Assembly: GCA_943787375.1 (NCBI GenBank)
Contig: CALSME010000006.1
Coordinates: 87,488 to 151,487, forward strand
DNA from: an uncultured Polaribacter sp.
GTDB taxonomy: Bacteria > Bacteroidota > Bacteroidia > Flavobacteriales > Flavobacteriaceae
Reading direction: 5' to 3'
DNA length: 64,000 nt
A program made the translations under genes and the position numbers. Below the pieces are notes generated by a model. The model was not told where the DNA came from, made no database searches, and saw only the letters and a program-made list of their open reading frames with translations. Of this stretch, positions 17,194 to 28,933 are shown in pieces; the stretch's first letter is position 1, and every line of letters begins with the position of its first letter.

Positions 17194-20100
17194 ATGTTTT
17201 TGATAAGATTTGCTGAAAACCTCAATAACCTAATTATACAACCTATCAAAAAATACCAAAAAATACTATTAAAGCTGTTAAAGTACATGGTACTTTTTCT
17301 TTTGTTGATAATAATTCTATTATCAACTTCTTATGTGCAGACAAAATTAGCAAAATACGCAACGACCACTATAAATGAAGATTTTGGAACCGATTTGTTG
17401 ATTCAAAAAGTAGATCTATCTTTTTTGGGAACTGTGCAATTAAAAGGGATTGAAATCCGAGACCATCATCAAGACACTTTAATTTTTGTCAATAAACTAT
17501 CCACATCATTGCTGAACGCAAAAAAAATACTGGATGGAGATGTGAAGCTGAAAAGTATTTCTTTAGAAGATGCCCATTTTTATATGAAAACGTATAAAGA
17601 TGAGCAAGATGATAATTTAACCGTTTTTATCGACAGTTTTGATTCAGATATTCCCAAAGATTCATTGCGAAAACCGTTTATTTTAGAAACCTCCAATATC
17701 TATGTTAGCAATTTAAATTATAAATTGACGAATGAAAATGATGAAAAAACTTTAAAGTATAGCGCCAAAAAAATTGGGGGTAATCTACAAGATTTCTCGA
17801 TTGTTGGTCCCGATGTGAAAGCGAATATTAGAGGTTTGTATTTTACAGAATCTAACGGTTTAAATGTAACGAATCTTACAACAAATTTTTTGTATTCACT
17901 AAGTGCAATGCACTTTAAGGAGACTACCTTACAAACTCGAAATTCTAAAATTTTAGGAAATATTTTTTTCACTTATAATAGAGAAGATTTAAAAGACTTT
18001 AACAATAAGGTGGAAATTAAAGCAAATTTTAAAAAAAGCACTTTTTCTGTTTATGATTTTAAGAAGTTATATGCAGAAATTAGTGGAAATGATGTTTTAA
18101 ATTTTAAAGGAAATGTCTCTGGAAAACTGAATGATTTAAAGATTCAAAATTTACGCCTAAATTCTAAAAACGGTATAAAAGCATCTGGAGATTTTGCGAT
18201 TGTAAATTCAATCAATACCAATAAACCGTTCCTTTTTAAAGGAGATTTAGAGCATGTTTCAGCAACTTTTTCAGAGCTAAAAAATCTACTTCCAAATGTA
18301 CTAGGAAATACGCTACCTCCAGAATTATCTCGTTTAGGGAGGTTCGATGTAAATGGATTGGTTCGGGTTACTTCAGAGGAAGTAAATGCAAACGTAAATT
18401 TGAGTTCTGAAATTGGAGCCATGCACTCTGATTTTAAAATTGAAAACAGGAGCAATCTTGATTTTGCTACTTACAAAGGCGATGTTGCTTTTAGTGATTT
18501 TGATCTTGGAGTGTTTATAGACAACCCCATGTTAGGAAGATTTACTTTAGCAGGAAATGTGAATGGACGTGGATTTCAATCTGCATCATTAAATACTTCT
18601 TTTGTTGGTACCGTTGCCACATTCGAATTTAAAAATTATACCTATTCCAACATGGAAGTAGATGGTGTATATCAAAAGAATAAGTTCAACGGAAACTTGT
18701 TGATAGACGATGACAACTTTAAGATGAATTTTAAAGGCTTAGCAGATCTTTCTTCATCCATGCATAAATTTGATTTTGACGCAACGATTGCTTCTTTAAA
18801 TTTAAAAGAAACGAATTTGTTTACAAGAGATTCCATTGCAATTTTAAAAGGAAAAATAACCTTAGATGTTGCTGGAAATACCTTTAATGATCTTCTTGGA
18901 AACGCTAGCTTTAAGGATGTTTATTATACGAATCATGAGAAAGAGTTTCACTTTGAAGAGTTTCGTGTTTCTTCTTCGTTGAAAGAAGATGTAAAGCGAA
19001 TTGAAATAACCTCTAAAGATATCGCAAATGGGTTCTTATCGGGTAATTTTGCTTTTTCAGAATTGTTGCCCGTTGCCCAAAACGCATTGGGAAGTATTTA
19101 TACAAATTACAAACCCTATAAGGTCGCTAAAAATCAGTTTTTAGATTTTAATTTTACGGTATATAACCAAATTGTAAATGTGTTTTTCCCAGAAATCTAT
19201 ATTCATGATAATACAAAGGTCAAAGGAAAAATAGTTTCTAATAAAAGCCTATTAAAATTAAACATCACTTCACCGAGAATCCAAGTTTTTGGGAACGAAA
19301 TTAAAGATGTCAAACTACTTACAGACAATCAGAATCCGCTATTTAACACCAGTTTAACAGCTTCTGAACTGAACACAAAGTATTACAAACTCTCCAAGTT
19401 GAACTTTTTAAATAGAACCGATAATGATACCTTGTATTTTAAATCTGTTTTTGAAGGTGGAAAACTGAATGATGAAGAATTCAATTTAGATTTTTATTAT
19501 ACCATCAATCCAAAAGGGAAATCGGTTGTTGCTTTTCAAGAATCTTCTTTTAATTTTAGAGAAAACGTTTGGAAAATTAACCCAAATAGTCAATATCCAG
19601 ATAAAATAACATTTGATTTAAAAACAAGTGAGTTCAATTTCAGTCAATTTGAAATCACCTCAAAGGAGCAAAAAATTGAATTTGCTGGAAGTCTAAAAGG
19701 GGAAAATGAAAAAGCCTTATTAGCAGATTTTACAAAAGTAGATTTAGAAAGTTTCTTGCCTGACATTGATAGTTTGGCTTTGAAAGGTGTTTTTTCTGGG
19801 AATTTAGATTTTGTTCAAAAGGAAGGTGTTTATAAGCCTGAGGCAATTGTTTTAATAAAAGATTTTGAAATCAATGATTTTAAACAGGGTGATTTGTCTT
19901 TAAATATTGTTGGCGACAATTCCTATGAAAAATACAATGTGGCAGTTTCTCTGAAAAATAAAAAAGTAAAAAGCATTGCTGCAAGTGGGGTTTTAGATTT
20001 TTCAAGTAAAAAACCACTTATTGATTTGAATGTATTCTTAGAAGACTTTAGTTTAAATGCTTTTAGTCCTCTGGGAAAAGATGTTTTATCGGCAATAAGA

Positions 20101-21690
20101 GGGAAAGCAAGTGGAGAGTTTCAATTGTCTGGTTTTGTTGGAAACCCAGAAATGCAAGGAGTTTTAAGATTGAAAAATGCTGGAATGCTATTTCCATATT
20201 TAAATGTAGATTATAACTTTGATGGAGAATCTCTTATTAAATTAGATGGGCAATCCTTCCTTTTAGAGAACATTAATTTATTGGATGTCAAACACCAAAC
20301 CAGAGGGATGTTGCAAGGGCAAATTACCCATCAAAATTTTAATCAATGGTTTTTAAATTTACAAATTGACACTAACAATTTATTGGTTTTAGATACTGAA
20401 GATAATGAAGAAGCTCAGTACTTTGGCACTGGGTTTTTAAAAGGCACGGCAACGATCAGTGGTTTAACTGACCAATTAACAATAGATGTTAATGGAAGTA
20501 CGCAGCCTGGAACTGTTTTTGTTGTTCCTTTAAAAGACATTGAAACCGTAAATAGTTATAAGCTAATTCATTTTAAATCAGACACATTAAAAGTGGCAGA
20601 TAGGCAAAAGGAATTAGCGAAAGATGCCTTAAAGGGCCTTTCTTTAAATATAAATTTAGAGGTAACCAAAGCGGCAAAAATGCAAGTTGTTATTGATGAG
20701 GTTTATGGGAGTCAGTTAACGGGTTTTGGTTCTGGGGCTATAGACATACAAATTAACACCCGTGGAAAGTTCAATATCTTTGGAGATTACACCATTGATA
20801 ATGGAGTTTATGATTTTAAATATGGAGGCTTAGTCAATAGACCTTTTGTCATACAAAAAGGGGGGACTGTTTCTTGGAACGGGAATCCTTATGAAGCCAA
20901 TTTAAATGTTGCAGCTGTTTATAAAGCGAGAGCAAACCCGTCTACACTTTTACAAAATTTCAATTCAAGCAGAAATATTGAGGTAGATCTAGTGACTAAA
21001 ATAACGGGTGGTTTGTTTAGTTCCAAACAAGAATTGGATATCGAGTTAGCAAACGTAGATCCCGCTATTGCAACAGAATTAGAATTTATTTTGAATGATA
21101 ATAATGTCAATGAAAAAACGACACAATTTATATCTTTATTAACTTTAGGGAGTTTTGTAAATCCTGATAAAATAAATTTTGATAGCACTTCAGCCATTAC
21201 AACGACAGCTTCAAACGCCATTACAGCTGCTTTTTCTAATTTAATGAACAGTCCAGACAGTAAGTTTACATTTGGTGTTGATTATGTACAGGGTATCGAT
21301 AATAGCGATACAGATAGATTGGATGTTGACAATCAGGTAGATGTTTCTGTGAGTACAAACTTGAATGACAGAATTATTATTAATGGAAAAGTTGGGGTAC
21401 CCGTTGGAACCAAAACACAATCTAGTGTAATTGGTGAAGTAAAAGTTGAAGTGTTATTAAACAAAGAAGGTAATTTTAGAGGTGTCATTTTTAATAGACA
21501 AAATGAAATTCAATATTCAGCAGAAGAGGAGGGTTATACGCAAGGAGTCGGACTTTCTTACCAAGTTAATTTTAATACGTTCTCTGAATTTCTTAAGAAA
21601 ATAGGTGTTCAAAAACGTAAAAAAACACCCAAGAAAGTGATTAATAAAAGCACAGTACTTTCTAAAAACAAGCAATTAATTAACTTTTAA
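17194..21690 (+). CDS. tamB: Translocation/assembly module TamB-like protein
   Basis: 1498 residues. TamB/AsmA-like proteins span the periplasm as a hydrophobic-groove beta structure; they support outer-membrane protein insertion and are thought to carry phospholipids. One TM anchor (about 30-48, KYMVLFLLLIIILLSTSYV) is followed by the AsmA-like LDVKIGDVDL-type opening (DLLIQKVDLSFLGTVQLKGIEI). A very long repetitive beta region comes next. The C-terminal 450 residues form the DUF490/TamB domain (FNIFGDYTIDNGVYDFKYGG; IIINGKVGVPVG). The final 30 residues are Lys-rich, as in Bacteroidota homologues. It is divergent from tsaD and convergent with the symporter gene, with only 12 bases between stops. 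Confidence 0.9.
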   Translation: MFLIRFAENLNNLIIQPIKKYQKILLKLLKYMVLFLLLIIILLSTSYVQTKLAKYATTTINEDFGTDLLIQKVDLSFLGTVQLKGIEIRDHHQDTLIFVNKLSTSLLNAKKILDGDVKLKSISLEDAHFYMKTYKDEQDDNLTVFIDSFDSDIPKDSLRKPFILETSNIYVSNLNYKLTNENDEKTLKYSAKKIGGNLQDFSIVGPDVKANIRGLYFTESNGLNVTNLTTNFLYSLSAMHFKETTLQTRNSKILGNIFFTYNREDLKDFNNKVEIKANFKKSTFSVYDFKKLYAEISGNDVLNFKGNVSGKLNDLKIQNLRLNSKNGIKASGDFAIVNSINTNKPFLFKGDLEHVSATFSELKNLLPNVLGNTLPPELSRLGRFDVNGLVRVTSEEVNANVNLSSEIGAMHSDFKIENRSNLDFATYKGDVAFSDFDLGVFIDNPMLGRFTLAGNVNGRGFQSASLNTSFVGTVATFEFKNYTYSNMEVDGVYQKNKFNGNLLIDDDNFKMNFKGLADLSSSMHKFDFDATIASLNLKETNLFTRDSIAILKGKITLDVAGNTFNDLLGNASFKDVYYTNHEKEFHFEEFRVSSSLKEDVKRIEITSKDIANGFLSGNFAFSELLPVAQNALGSIYTNYKPYKVAKNQFLDFNFTVYNQIVNVFFPEIYIHDNTKVKGKIVSNKSLLKLNITSPRIQVFGNEIKDVKLLTDNQNPLFNTSLTASELNTKYYKLSKLNFLNRTDNDTLYFKSVFEGGKLNDEEFNLDFYYTINPKGKSVVAFQESSFNFRENVWKINPNSQYPDKITFDLKTSEFNFSQFEITSKEQKIEFAGSLKGENEKALLADFTKVDLESFLPDIDSLALKGVFSGNLDFVQKEGVYKPEAIVLIKDFEINDFKQGDLSLNIVGDNSYEKYNVAVSLKNKKVKSIAASGVLDFSSKKPLIDLNVFLEDFSLNAFSPLGKDVLSAIRGKASGEFQLSGFVGNPEMQGVLRLKNAGMLFPYLNVDYNFDGESLIKLDGQSFLLENINLLDVKHQTRGMLQGQITHQNFNQWFLNLQIDTNNLLVLDTEDNEEAQYFGTGFLKGTATISGLTDQLTIDVNGSTQPGTVFVVPLKDIETVNSYKLIHFKSDTLKVADRQKELAKDALKGLSLNINLEVTKAAKMQVVIDEVYGSQLTGFGSGAIDIQINTRGKFNIFGDYTIDNGVYDFKYGGLVNRPFVIQKGGTVSWNGNPYEANLNVAAVYKARANPSTLLQNFNSSRNIEVDLVTKITGGLFSSKQELDIELANVDPAIATELEFILNDNNVNEKTTQFISLLTLGSFVNPDKINFDSTSAITTTASNAITAAFSNLMNSPDSKFTFGVDYVQGIDNSDTDRLDVDNQVDVSVSTNLNDRIIINGKVGVPVGTKTQSSVIGEVKVEVLLNKEGNFRGVIFNRQNEIQYSAEEEGYTQGVGLSYQVNFNTFSEFLKKIGVQKRKKTPKKVINKSTVLSKNKQLINF

Positions 21691-21702
21691 TTGCTTCTCA
21701 AT

Positions 21703-23430
21703 TTAAGCAATTTTCTTCCAGATTTTTATCAGAATAAAAACACAAACCATCGAGAGAATTGAGAGGGTAACTCCAATCAATGTTTCTCCATAAATCCAAT
21801 TTCCAGTGGCAAATAGAAAGCTGTAAACTCCAATAAGACCGGTGAAGAAAGCAACTATTTTAAACCCAATATTCTTAAATTTATCTTCTCCGTCAAAAAT
21901 TAATTTTTCAAATGAATCCAGTGTTTCTTTAGTCGAAGGTTTTGTAAGTAATGTAACAGAAATCCACCCAACTGTTGTAACTATAACACCGATTATCAAT
22001 TGCCAATGTCCTGCAATTTCAATCCATGGAACTTCTTGTTTTGCGTTGATAAAAAAGAAAAGAGCGACCATAAATGAAATCGCCATTGCTGCAATTTCAC
22101 TAAACGGATTGATTCGATGCCAAAACCATCTTAGAATAAACAACAAACCAGTTCCTGCACCAATTTGTAATAACAAATCAAAAACATCTTTGGCAGATTG
22201 CAGGTAAAAAGAAAAGGTAGCCGCACAAATCATTAAGAGTACTGTAGTCAGTTTTCCCACAATTACTTTTTGTTTTTCGGAAGCTTCTTTGTTTATAAAA
22301 CGTGCATATAAATCATTTACTACATAAGAGCTTCCCCAATTTAATTGAGTAGAAATGGTACTCATAAAAGCAGCAATTAAAGAGGTTAAAACAATACCAA
22401 TTAACCCTGCAGGTAAAAAGGTCATCATTGCGGCATAGGCGACATCGTGTCCTTGCATCTCTGAAGGTAAATTTGGAAAAGCAGCATTTACATCCGTCAA
22501 TGTTGGAAAAATCACTAAAGAGGCCAATCCAACCAAGATCCATGGCCAAGGACGTACTGCATAATGTGCGAAGTTGAAAAATAGTGTTGCCCATGTTGCG
22601 TTTTTTTCATCTTTAGCAGCGAGCATTCTTTGGGCAATGTAACCACCCCCTCCAGGTTCTGCACCAGGATACCAAGTACTCCACCATTGTACTGCCAATG
22701 GAATGATAAATAAGGTGACTAAAGCTTCTGTATCTGTAAAATCGGGCAACATATTTAATTGACCGCTAACATTTTCATGCGATAATAAGTTTGTCAATCC
22801 GCCAATTTCTGGTAAGTCTAAGATGTATATAGTTGCCCAAATAGCGCCAATCATTGCGATTATAAATTGTACGAAATCGGTGATTAGAACTCCTTTTAAG
22901 CCCCCTAAAGAAGAGTATATGACCACAATTATTGAAGAATAAATAAGCATTTCTCCTTGGTCCATACCCAAAAGTATATTTGCAATTTTTGCACCTGCCA
23001 AGCAAACCCCTGCCATGGTCACTATATTAAAAATGATGCCCAAGTAGATGGCTCTAAATCCTCTAAGGAAGCTTGCCATTTTCCCAGAATATCGAATTTC
23101 ATAAAATTCTAGGTCTGTCGTAATTCCAGATTTTCGCCATAATTTTGCATAGAAAATGACGGTCAACATTCCTGTGAGTAAAAATGCCCACCAAACCCAG
23201 TTGCCAGAAACACCTTCTTTTCGAACTAATTCGGTTACCAAACCTGGGGTGTCTGCGGCGAATGTGGTTGCTACCATAGAAACGCCCAATAACCACCAAG
23301 GCATATTTCTGCCAGATAAAAAATACTCAGAAGTATTTTTTCCTGCTTTTTTTGACACCCAAAGTCCAATGAAAAGAGAGAGCATAAAAAACCCGATAAT
23401 AATACCGTAATCAAGATTCGACAGATTCAT
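21703..23430 (-). CDS. Sodium:solute symporter (SSS family)
   Basis: 575 residues with about 14 predicted TM helices, typical of the LeuT-fold SSS family. Family features include the N-terminal FLSGRNMPWWLLGVSMVATTFAADTPG segment, Na+-site-like residues there, and GLKGVLITDFVQFIIAMIGAIW. The central loop WYPGAEPGGGGYIAQRMLAAKD resembles a subgroup seen in Bacteroidota. It should import an organic solute with Na+, but the solute cannot be deduced. The gene is divergent from pfkA. The 177-base gap between them contains an imperfect palindrome that could control either gene, which would fit a sugar-related role, though this is inference. Confidence 0.88.
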   Translation of the reverse strand: MNLSNLDYGIIIGFFMLSLFIGLWVSKKAGKNTSEYFLSGRNMPWWLLGVSMVATTFAADTPGLVTELVRKEGVSGNWVWWAFLLTGMLTVIFYAKLWRKSGITTDLEFYEIRYSGKMASFLRGFRAIYLGIIFNIVTMAGVCLAGAKIANILLGMDQGEMLIYSSIIVVIYSSLGGLKGVLITDFVQFIIAMIGAIWATIYILDLPEIGGLTNLLSHENVSGQLNMLPDFTDTEALVTLFIIPLAVQWWSTWYPGAEPGGGGYIAQRMLAAKDEKNATWATLFFNFAHYAVRPWPWILVGLASLVIFPTLTDVNAAFPNLPSEMQGHDVAYAAMMTFLPAGLIGIVLTSLIAAFMSTISTQLNWGSSYVVNDLYARFINKEASEKQKVIVGKLTTVLLMICAATFSFYLQSAKDVFDLLLQIGAGTGLLFILRWFWHRINPFSEIAAMAISFMVALFFFINAKQEVPWIEIAGHWQLIIGVIVTTVGWISVTLLTKPSTKETLDSFEKLIFDGEDKFKNIGFKIVAFFTGLIGVYSFLFATGNWIYGETLIGVTLSILSMVCVFILIKIWKKIA

Positions 23431-23540
23431 TCGTATATTCGTTTTTAAAAGACGAAAATAGGCAATCCTTTTTAATAGACTACCTTCAAGAAAAAAAACC
23501 TGAAATTCAGTAGTATAATTATTAAAAAACAGTCGCTAAA

Positions 23541-23558
23541 GTCGAAAACGATTTCGTC
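23541..23558. promoter_or_regulatory. Imperfect palindrome, possible LacI-type operator
   Basis: GTCGAAAACGATTTCGTC is an 18-bp near-palindrome around a central CG, with arms that differ at two symmetric pairs. The AAAnCGnTTT core is the style of LacI-family operators. It lies between the divergent symporter and pfkA genes, 50 bases before pfkA. Confidence 0.35.
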
Positions 23559-23607
23559 ATTTTATTCTTTAGAATCCTTTAAATTAAGTATTTTTACACA
23601 ATATAAT

Positions 23608-25618
<2,011 letters not shown>

Positions 25619-25635
25619 TTGAAACAAAAAGTGCA

Positions 25636-25673
25636 AAAAAAACCTGATAGATTCATTTCTATCAGGTTTTTTT
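25636..25673. terminator. Bidirectional terminator between gap and ridA
   Basis: 16-bp perfect arms (core ACCTGATAGA / TCTATCAGGT) enclose a six-base loop, with A and T runs at the outer ends. It serves gap on the plus strand and the convergent ridA on the minus strand. Confidence 0.85.
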
Positions 25674-25693
25674 ATTTGTAATAATTTGGAAAC

Positions 25694-26074
25694 TTACTTC
25701 ACTGCGATCATGCTAATTTCCACATTTACAAACTTCGGTAAGTTGGCCACTTCTACGGTTTCTCTTGCAGGAGCGGTTTCCTCGTTAAAATAGGTTCCAT
25801 ATACAGCATTTATTTCTCCAAAATTATGCATGTCAGAAATAAAAATAGACGTTTTTATGACGTTTTCAAAAGTCATTTCAGCTGCAGCTAAGACAGCTTT
25901 CATATTTTCCATAACTTGTGTTGTTTCTGCTTGAATACTTTCTAAAACCAACGCGCCTGTTGTAGGGTGCAATGCAATCTGTCCAGAAGTATATAGCGTA
26001 TTTCCGCTTAAAACTGCTTGGTTATACGGACCTATGGGTGCTGGTGCTTTTGAGGTAGTAATTATTTTTTTCAT
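25694..26074 (-). CDS. ridA: RidA family reactive-intermediate deaminase
   Basis: 126 residues. RidA hydrolyses reactive 2-aminoacrylate and related enamines/imines to ketoacids, protecting PLP enzymes. The family start APAPIGPYNQAV, the glycine-rich strand TLYTSGQI, and the catalytic Arg104 in APARETVEV are present, and the C-terminus VNVEISMIAVK is typical. The protein should be a cytosolic homotrimer. It sits 69 bases downstream of the lptD-like gene on the same strand, which could be read-through, and converges with gap across a terminator. Confidence 0.94.
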   Translation of the reverse strand: MKKIITTSKAPAPIGPYNQAVLSGNTLYTSGQIALHPTTGALVLESIQAETTQVMENMKAVLAAAEMTFENVIKTSIFISDMHNFGEINAVYGTYFNEETAPARETVEVANLPKFVNVEISMIAVK

Positions 26075-26143
26075 TTTTTAAAATTCTCAATATTGAAGGG
26101 GTTATTTTTTGTCAGACTGAGTCTGTAGAAGACTCTTTGTTAT

Positions 26144-28840
26144 TTAAAATAATCTTCTATCTGGCGGTTTGTTTTTATCCCATTTTAAATCTTGCAATAC
26201 GGTAGATTTTACACCAATAAAAAAGGTGTAAGAGGAAATATTCCCAAAAGGAACCCAATTAAAATTGAATTGCCAGCTGTCTAAATCTCTTGTGAAATTG
26301 AATCTAGAGAAAGTAAAAGCCCCATCTTTTAAATCATATCCTGAAGAATAGCCTACTTTCCATTTGGGAGACAATTCTAAGTTTCCACTAAACATGACCG
26401 AATGACTTTTTATTTCACCAGGCTCTCTACCATTATTCCTATAAGTAGCTGCATAAGCTAAGTTTACGCTCCATGGAATGTCTGCCTTGTAGAGTTCGGT
26501 TTCTACCTCTTTATTTTGATTATTGTTGCTGTTAGCTCCTGTTTGGGAAAATCGATTGGTTGGGTTAATGTTTCCGCCAATTACGTCTGGTGTATTTTGT
26601 GCCCCATTACCACTGTTTGTTTTGTTTTTATCGTCTTTGTCTTTACTGAAATCAGCACTGGATAAGCTGTAATTTGCCGATAAATTTGCCGTTTCTATTC
26701 TGAAGATATTCTTGTTGAACTTGTCAATAGAACGCCCTTCTTCATTTATTTGATAAGGATCTAAGGAAGCATTCAAATTCAATGCCATTTTATCATTAAA
26801 AAAGCGAGTACCTGCATTGACGTTTAGATTGCTCCAACCTAAACTATCTGCGGCAATGTTGTAAGCAGTACTAAAGTTTAAGTTGTTTAAGATAGTTACT
26901 TTTTTATCTTCTTCGTCACTATCTGGATCTTTCGGTGCCATTTTAGCTTCCACAACATTGTTTACCGTTATTCCAATAGAATTGCTTAAACCAGAATTAG
27001 GTGCACCATAAATACCTACATTATTATCAAAAGGAGTGTAAGTTTCAATATCGAGTGGGTCTGCAGTTCGTTGCACCCGTTCTTCATATTTACGTGCAAA
27101 ATCGGGGGTGTAATTGTAAGAGATAGAAGGTCTAATAGTATGTCGTATTGCTTTTAAGCGTCCTTTGTTAAACTTAAAAGTCCCATAAATATTGGTAGAT
27201 AAGCTAACACCTGTATTGTATTCTCTGAAAGATTTAAAACCACTGATCGTATCTGTAATTACTTCTTGATCGGTTTCGTTATAGGTTTTTTTGAGATAGT
27301 TGAAATTCCAAATTTCCTGATAAGAGACACTTGGAGAAAGTGTAAAGTATCGAAAAGCTTTTAAATTCGTGCTTGTTCCTGTTCTGTGTTTGATTCCCGA
27401 TTTTGCTGTGCGAAACATTGCTGAGGTTAAGAATTCGTCTTCCGTAGTATTAATTCGGTATTCCCCTTGCATTGCATAGTCAAATCCCATTTTCTGAAGC
27501 GGATTTTTCTTAATACCTCCTTTCCCTTCAAAAGGAAAAATCTTTGACATGGTAAGGTTTACAGATGGAAAGGTCATATTTATTGACTGGTCATTCGTAT
27601 TCTGTGAATGAGTTGCTGCAACCGAAAGATTAAAAGGAGTACCTACAAACCTTTTTGTGTAACTTATTGAGGAATTAAAGGTATTTGTTAAAAACTGATT
27701 GGTGTTGAATTCGTTTAAGCTCTCTCTAAAAAAACGACTACTTCCTAGGTTAACAGAAGCTGTAAATCTAGAATTAGGATTTGCTTTCGAATCTTGAGAA
27801 TGACTCCATCGAACATTAAAATTATTCGATTTGTTATAGGTTGAAAAACCTCGGATTCCCTGAACAATATTTTCGAAACTTATATTAAAATTTCCGCTGT
27901 AACGATACCTTAAATTGTAATTTGAGAACCCTCTTAAGCTCCAACTTCCGTTAGAATAAGCATCTCCTCTTACCGCCAAATCTACATAGTCACTAATGGC
28001 AAAGTAATATCCACCATTTTGAAACCCAATTCCTCTACTCGAACTTCCCGTATCAAATGCGGGAATTAAAAATCCAGAAACACTTTTTTCACCCAAAGGG
28101 AAATAGGCAAAAGGCAATACTAAAGGTGTTGGAATATCGGCAATGACCAAATTACTCGCTCCAACAATTATTTTCTTTCCTGGAACTAATTTCGCTTTAT
28201 TTGTGGTGATGTAATAGTCGGGGTTCTTTTCTTTATCTGAAGTTGTAAAACGTATTTTTCGCACATAAATCGTAGAATCATTAACGCGTTTTGTTTTTTC
28301 ACCGTAGGTAAACATTTCACCCTGCTTGGTTTTTAGACCGTAGATTATGGCTCTTTTACTTTTAAAATTATAAAGTAAAGAATCTTGTTCTGTTTCTTCA
28401 CTACCTTGTTTAAAATAAGGGCGTTGCGTATATCCTGTGCTGTCTACAATTCCTTTTGCAAATAAAGTTTCTTTCTTATAATCTACAACAATACTACCTG
28501 CTTTTAAATCAATTTCTCCATAGATTAAAACAGCTTCATTGTACAAAGTTAAGGTCTCTTCTTTTGCATTTTGAATGGTGTAATCTTTGGCATCATGGAT
28601 GATGATATCCTGAATAGACTCTTTTGGCTTGATCGAATCCAGGCCCATTGTGTCTATTTTTTTATTAAAAAGAGTGTCTTTTTTCTTTTTTGGAATTATT
28701 TTTGTTTGGTTTGGGTTCAAACTATCAAATCGCATGTTCGATAAGGAAAACGCTTTCGTTTTTTCTATATCTTGAGAATACCCTTTTTGAAACACGAAAA
28801 GAGCGAAAAATAAAAGAATGTATGATCGGTTTGATTGCAA
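26144..28840 (-). CDS. lptD: LptD-like LPS assembly outer-membrane protein
   Basis: 898 residues. LptD with LptE places lipopolysaccharide in the outer leaflet. A signal peptide (about 1-22) precedes a charged linker. An OstA/LptA-like jellyroll follows at about 75-230 (IQNAKEETLTLYNEAVLIYGEIDLKAG in character; GSIVVDYKKETLFAKGIVDSTG). The long C-terminal region has alternating aromatic beta strands of a large barrel, including PLGEKSVSGFLIPAFDTGSSSRGIGFQNGG-type barrel entry near 245. Length and order fit Bacteroidota LptD. An Asn/Gly-rich acidic loop occurs near 745-790. The gene is divergent from an amidase gene, with overlapping control regions. Confidence 0.87.
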   Translation of the reverse strand: MQSNRSYILLFFALFVFQKGYSQDIEKTKAFSLSNMRFDSLNPNQTKIIPKKKKDTLFNKKIDTMGLDSIKPKESIQDIIIHDAKDYTIQNAKEETLTLYNEAVLIYGEIDLKAGSIVVDYKKETLFAKGIVDSTGYTQRPYFKQGSEETEQDSLLYNFKSKRAIIYGLKTKQGEMFTYGEKTKRVNDSTIYVRKIRFTTSDKEKNPDYYITTNKAKLVPGKKIIVGASNLVIADIPTPLVLPFAYFPLGEKSVSGFLIPAFDTGSSSRGIGFQNGGYYFAISDYVDLAVRGDAYSNGSWSLRGFSNYNLRYRYSGNFNISFENIVQGIRGFSTYNKSNNFNVRWSHSQDSKANPNSRFTASVNLGSSRFFRESLNEFNTNQFLTNTFNSSISYTKRFVGTPFNLSVAATHSQNTNDQSINMTFPSVNLTMSKIFPFEGKGGIKKNPLQKMGFDYAMQGEYRINTTEDEFLTSAMFRTAKSGIKHRTGTSTNLKAFRYFTLSPSVSYQEIWNFNYLKKTYNETDQEVITDTISGFKSFREYNTGVSLSTNIYGTFKFNKGRLKAIRHTIRPSISYNYTPDFARKYEERVQRTADPLDIETYTPFDNNVGIYGAPNSGLSNSIGITVNNVVEAKMAPKDPDSDEEDKKVTILNNLNFSTAYNIAADSLGWSNLNVNAGTRFFNDKMALNLNASLDPYQINEEGRSIDKFNKNIFRIETANLSANYSLSSADFSKDKDDKNKTNSGNGAQNTPDVIGGNINPTNRFSQTGANSNNNQNKEVETELYKADIPWSVNLAYAATYRNNGREPGEIKSHSVMFSGNLELSPKWKVGYSSGYDLKDGAFTFSRFNFTRDLDSWQFNFNWVPFGNISSYTFFIGVKSTVLQDLKWDKNKPPDRRLF

Positions 28841-28860
28841 TGCTATAAATGCTATTTTTG
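28830..28860 (+). promoter_or_regulatory. Promoter for the amidase gene
   Basis: TTTG at 28830-28833 and TATTTTTG at 28853-28860 are 19 bases apart, a full match to the Bacteroidota -33/-7 promoter. The -33 box lies inside the first codons of the divergent lptD-like gene. Confidence 0.65.
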
Positions 28861-28911
28861 TACAATGGTAAAAGTAGGGTTCAATGTTTGAAGCACCAAA
28901 CTTACATTTGC

Positions 28912-28919
28912 CAAAATTA
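28912..28919 (-). promoter_or_regulatory. Candidate -7 box for the lptD-like gene
   Basis: Reads TAATTTTG on the minus strand, matching TAnnTTTG, 71 bases before the lptD ATG. No -33 TTG at proper spacing was seen. Confidence 0.4.
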
Positions 28920-28933
28920 GTTAAATTTTATCG

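Noticed and set aside
21670..21710. Hairpins at the tamB and symporter gene ends
   Set aside because: Two overlapping AT-rich stems are possible, but neither has a proper T run; too weak to call a terminator.
23541..23558. Reading the near-palindrome before pfkA as a terminator
   Set aside because: There is no T run next to it, and it lies between divergent starts, not after a gene.
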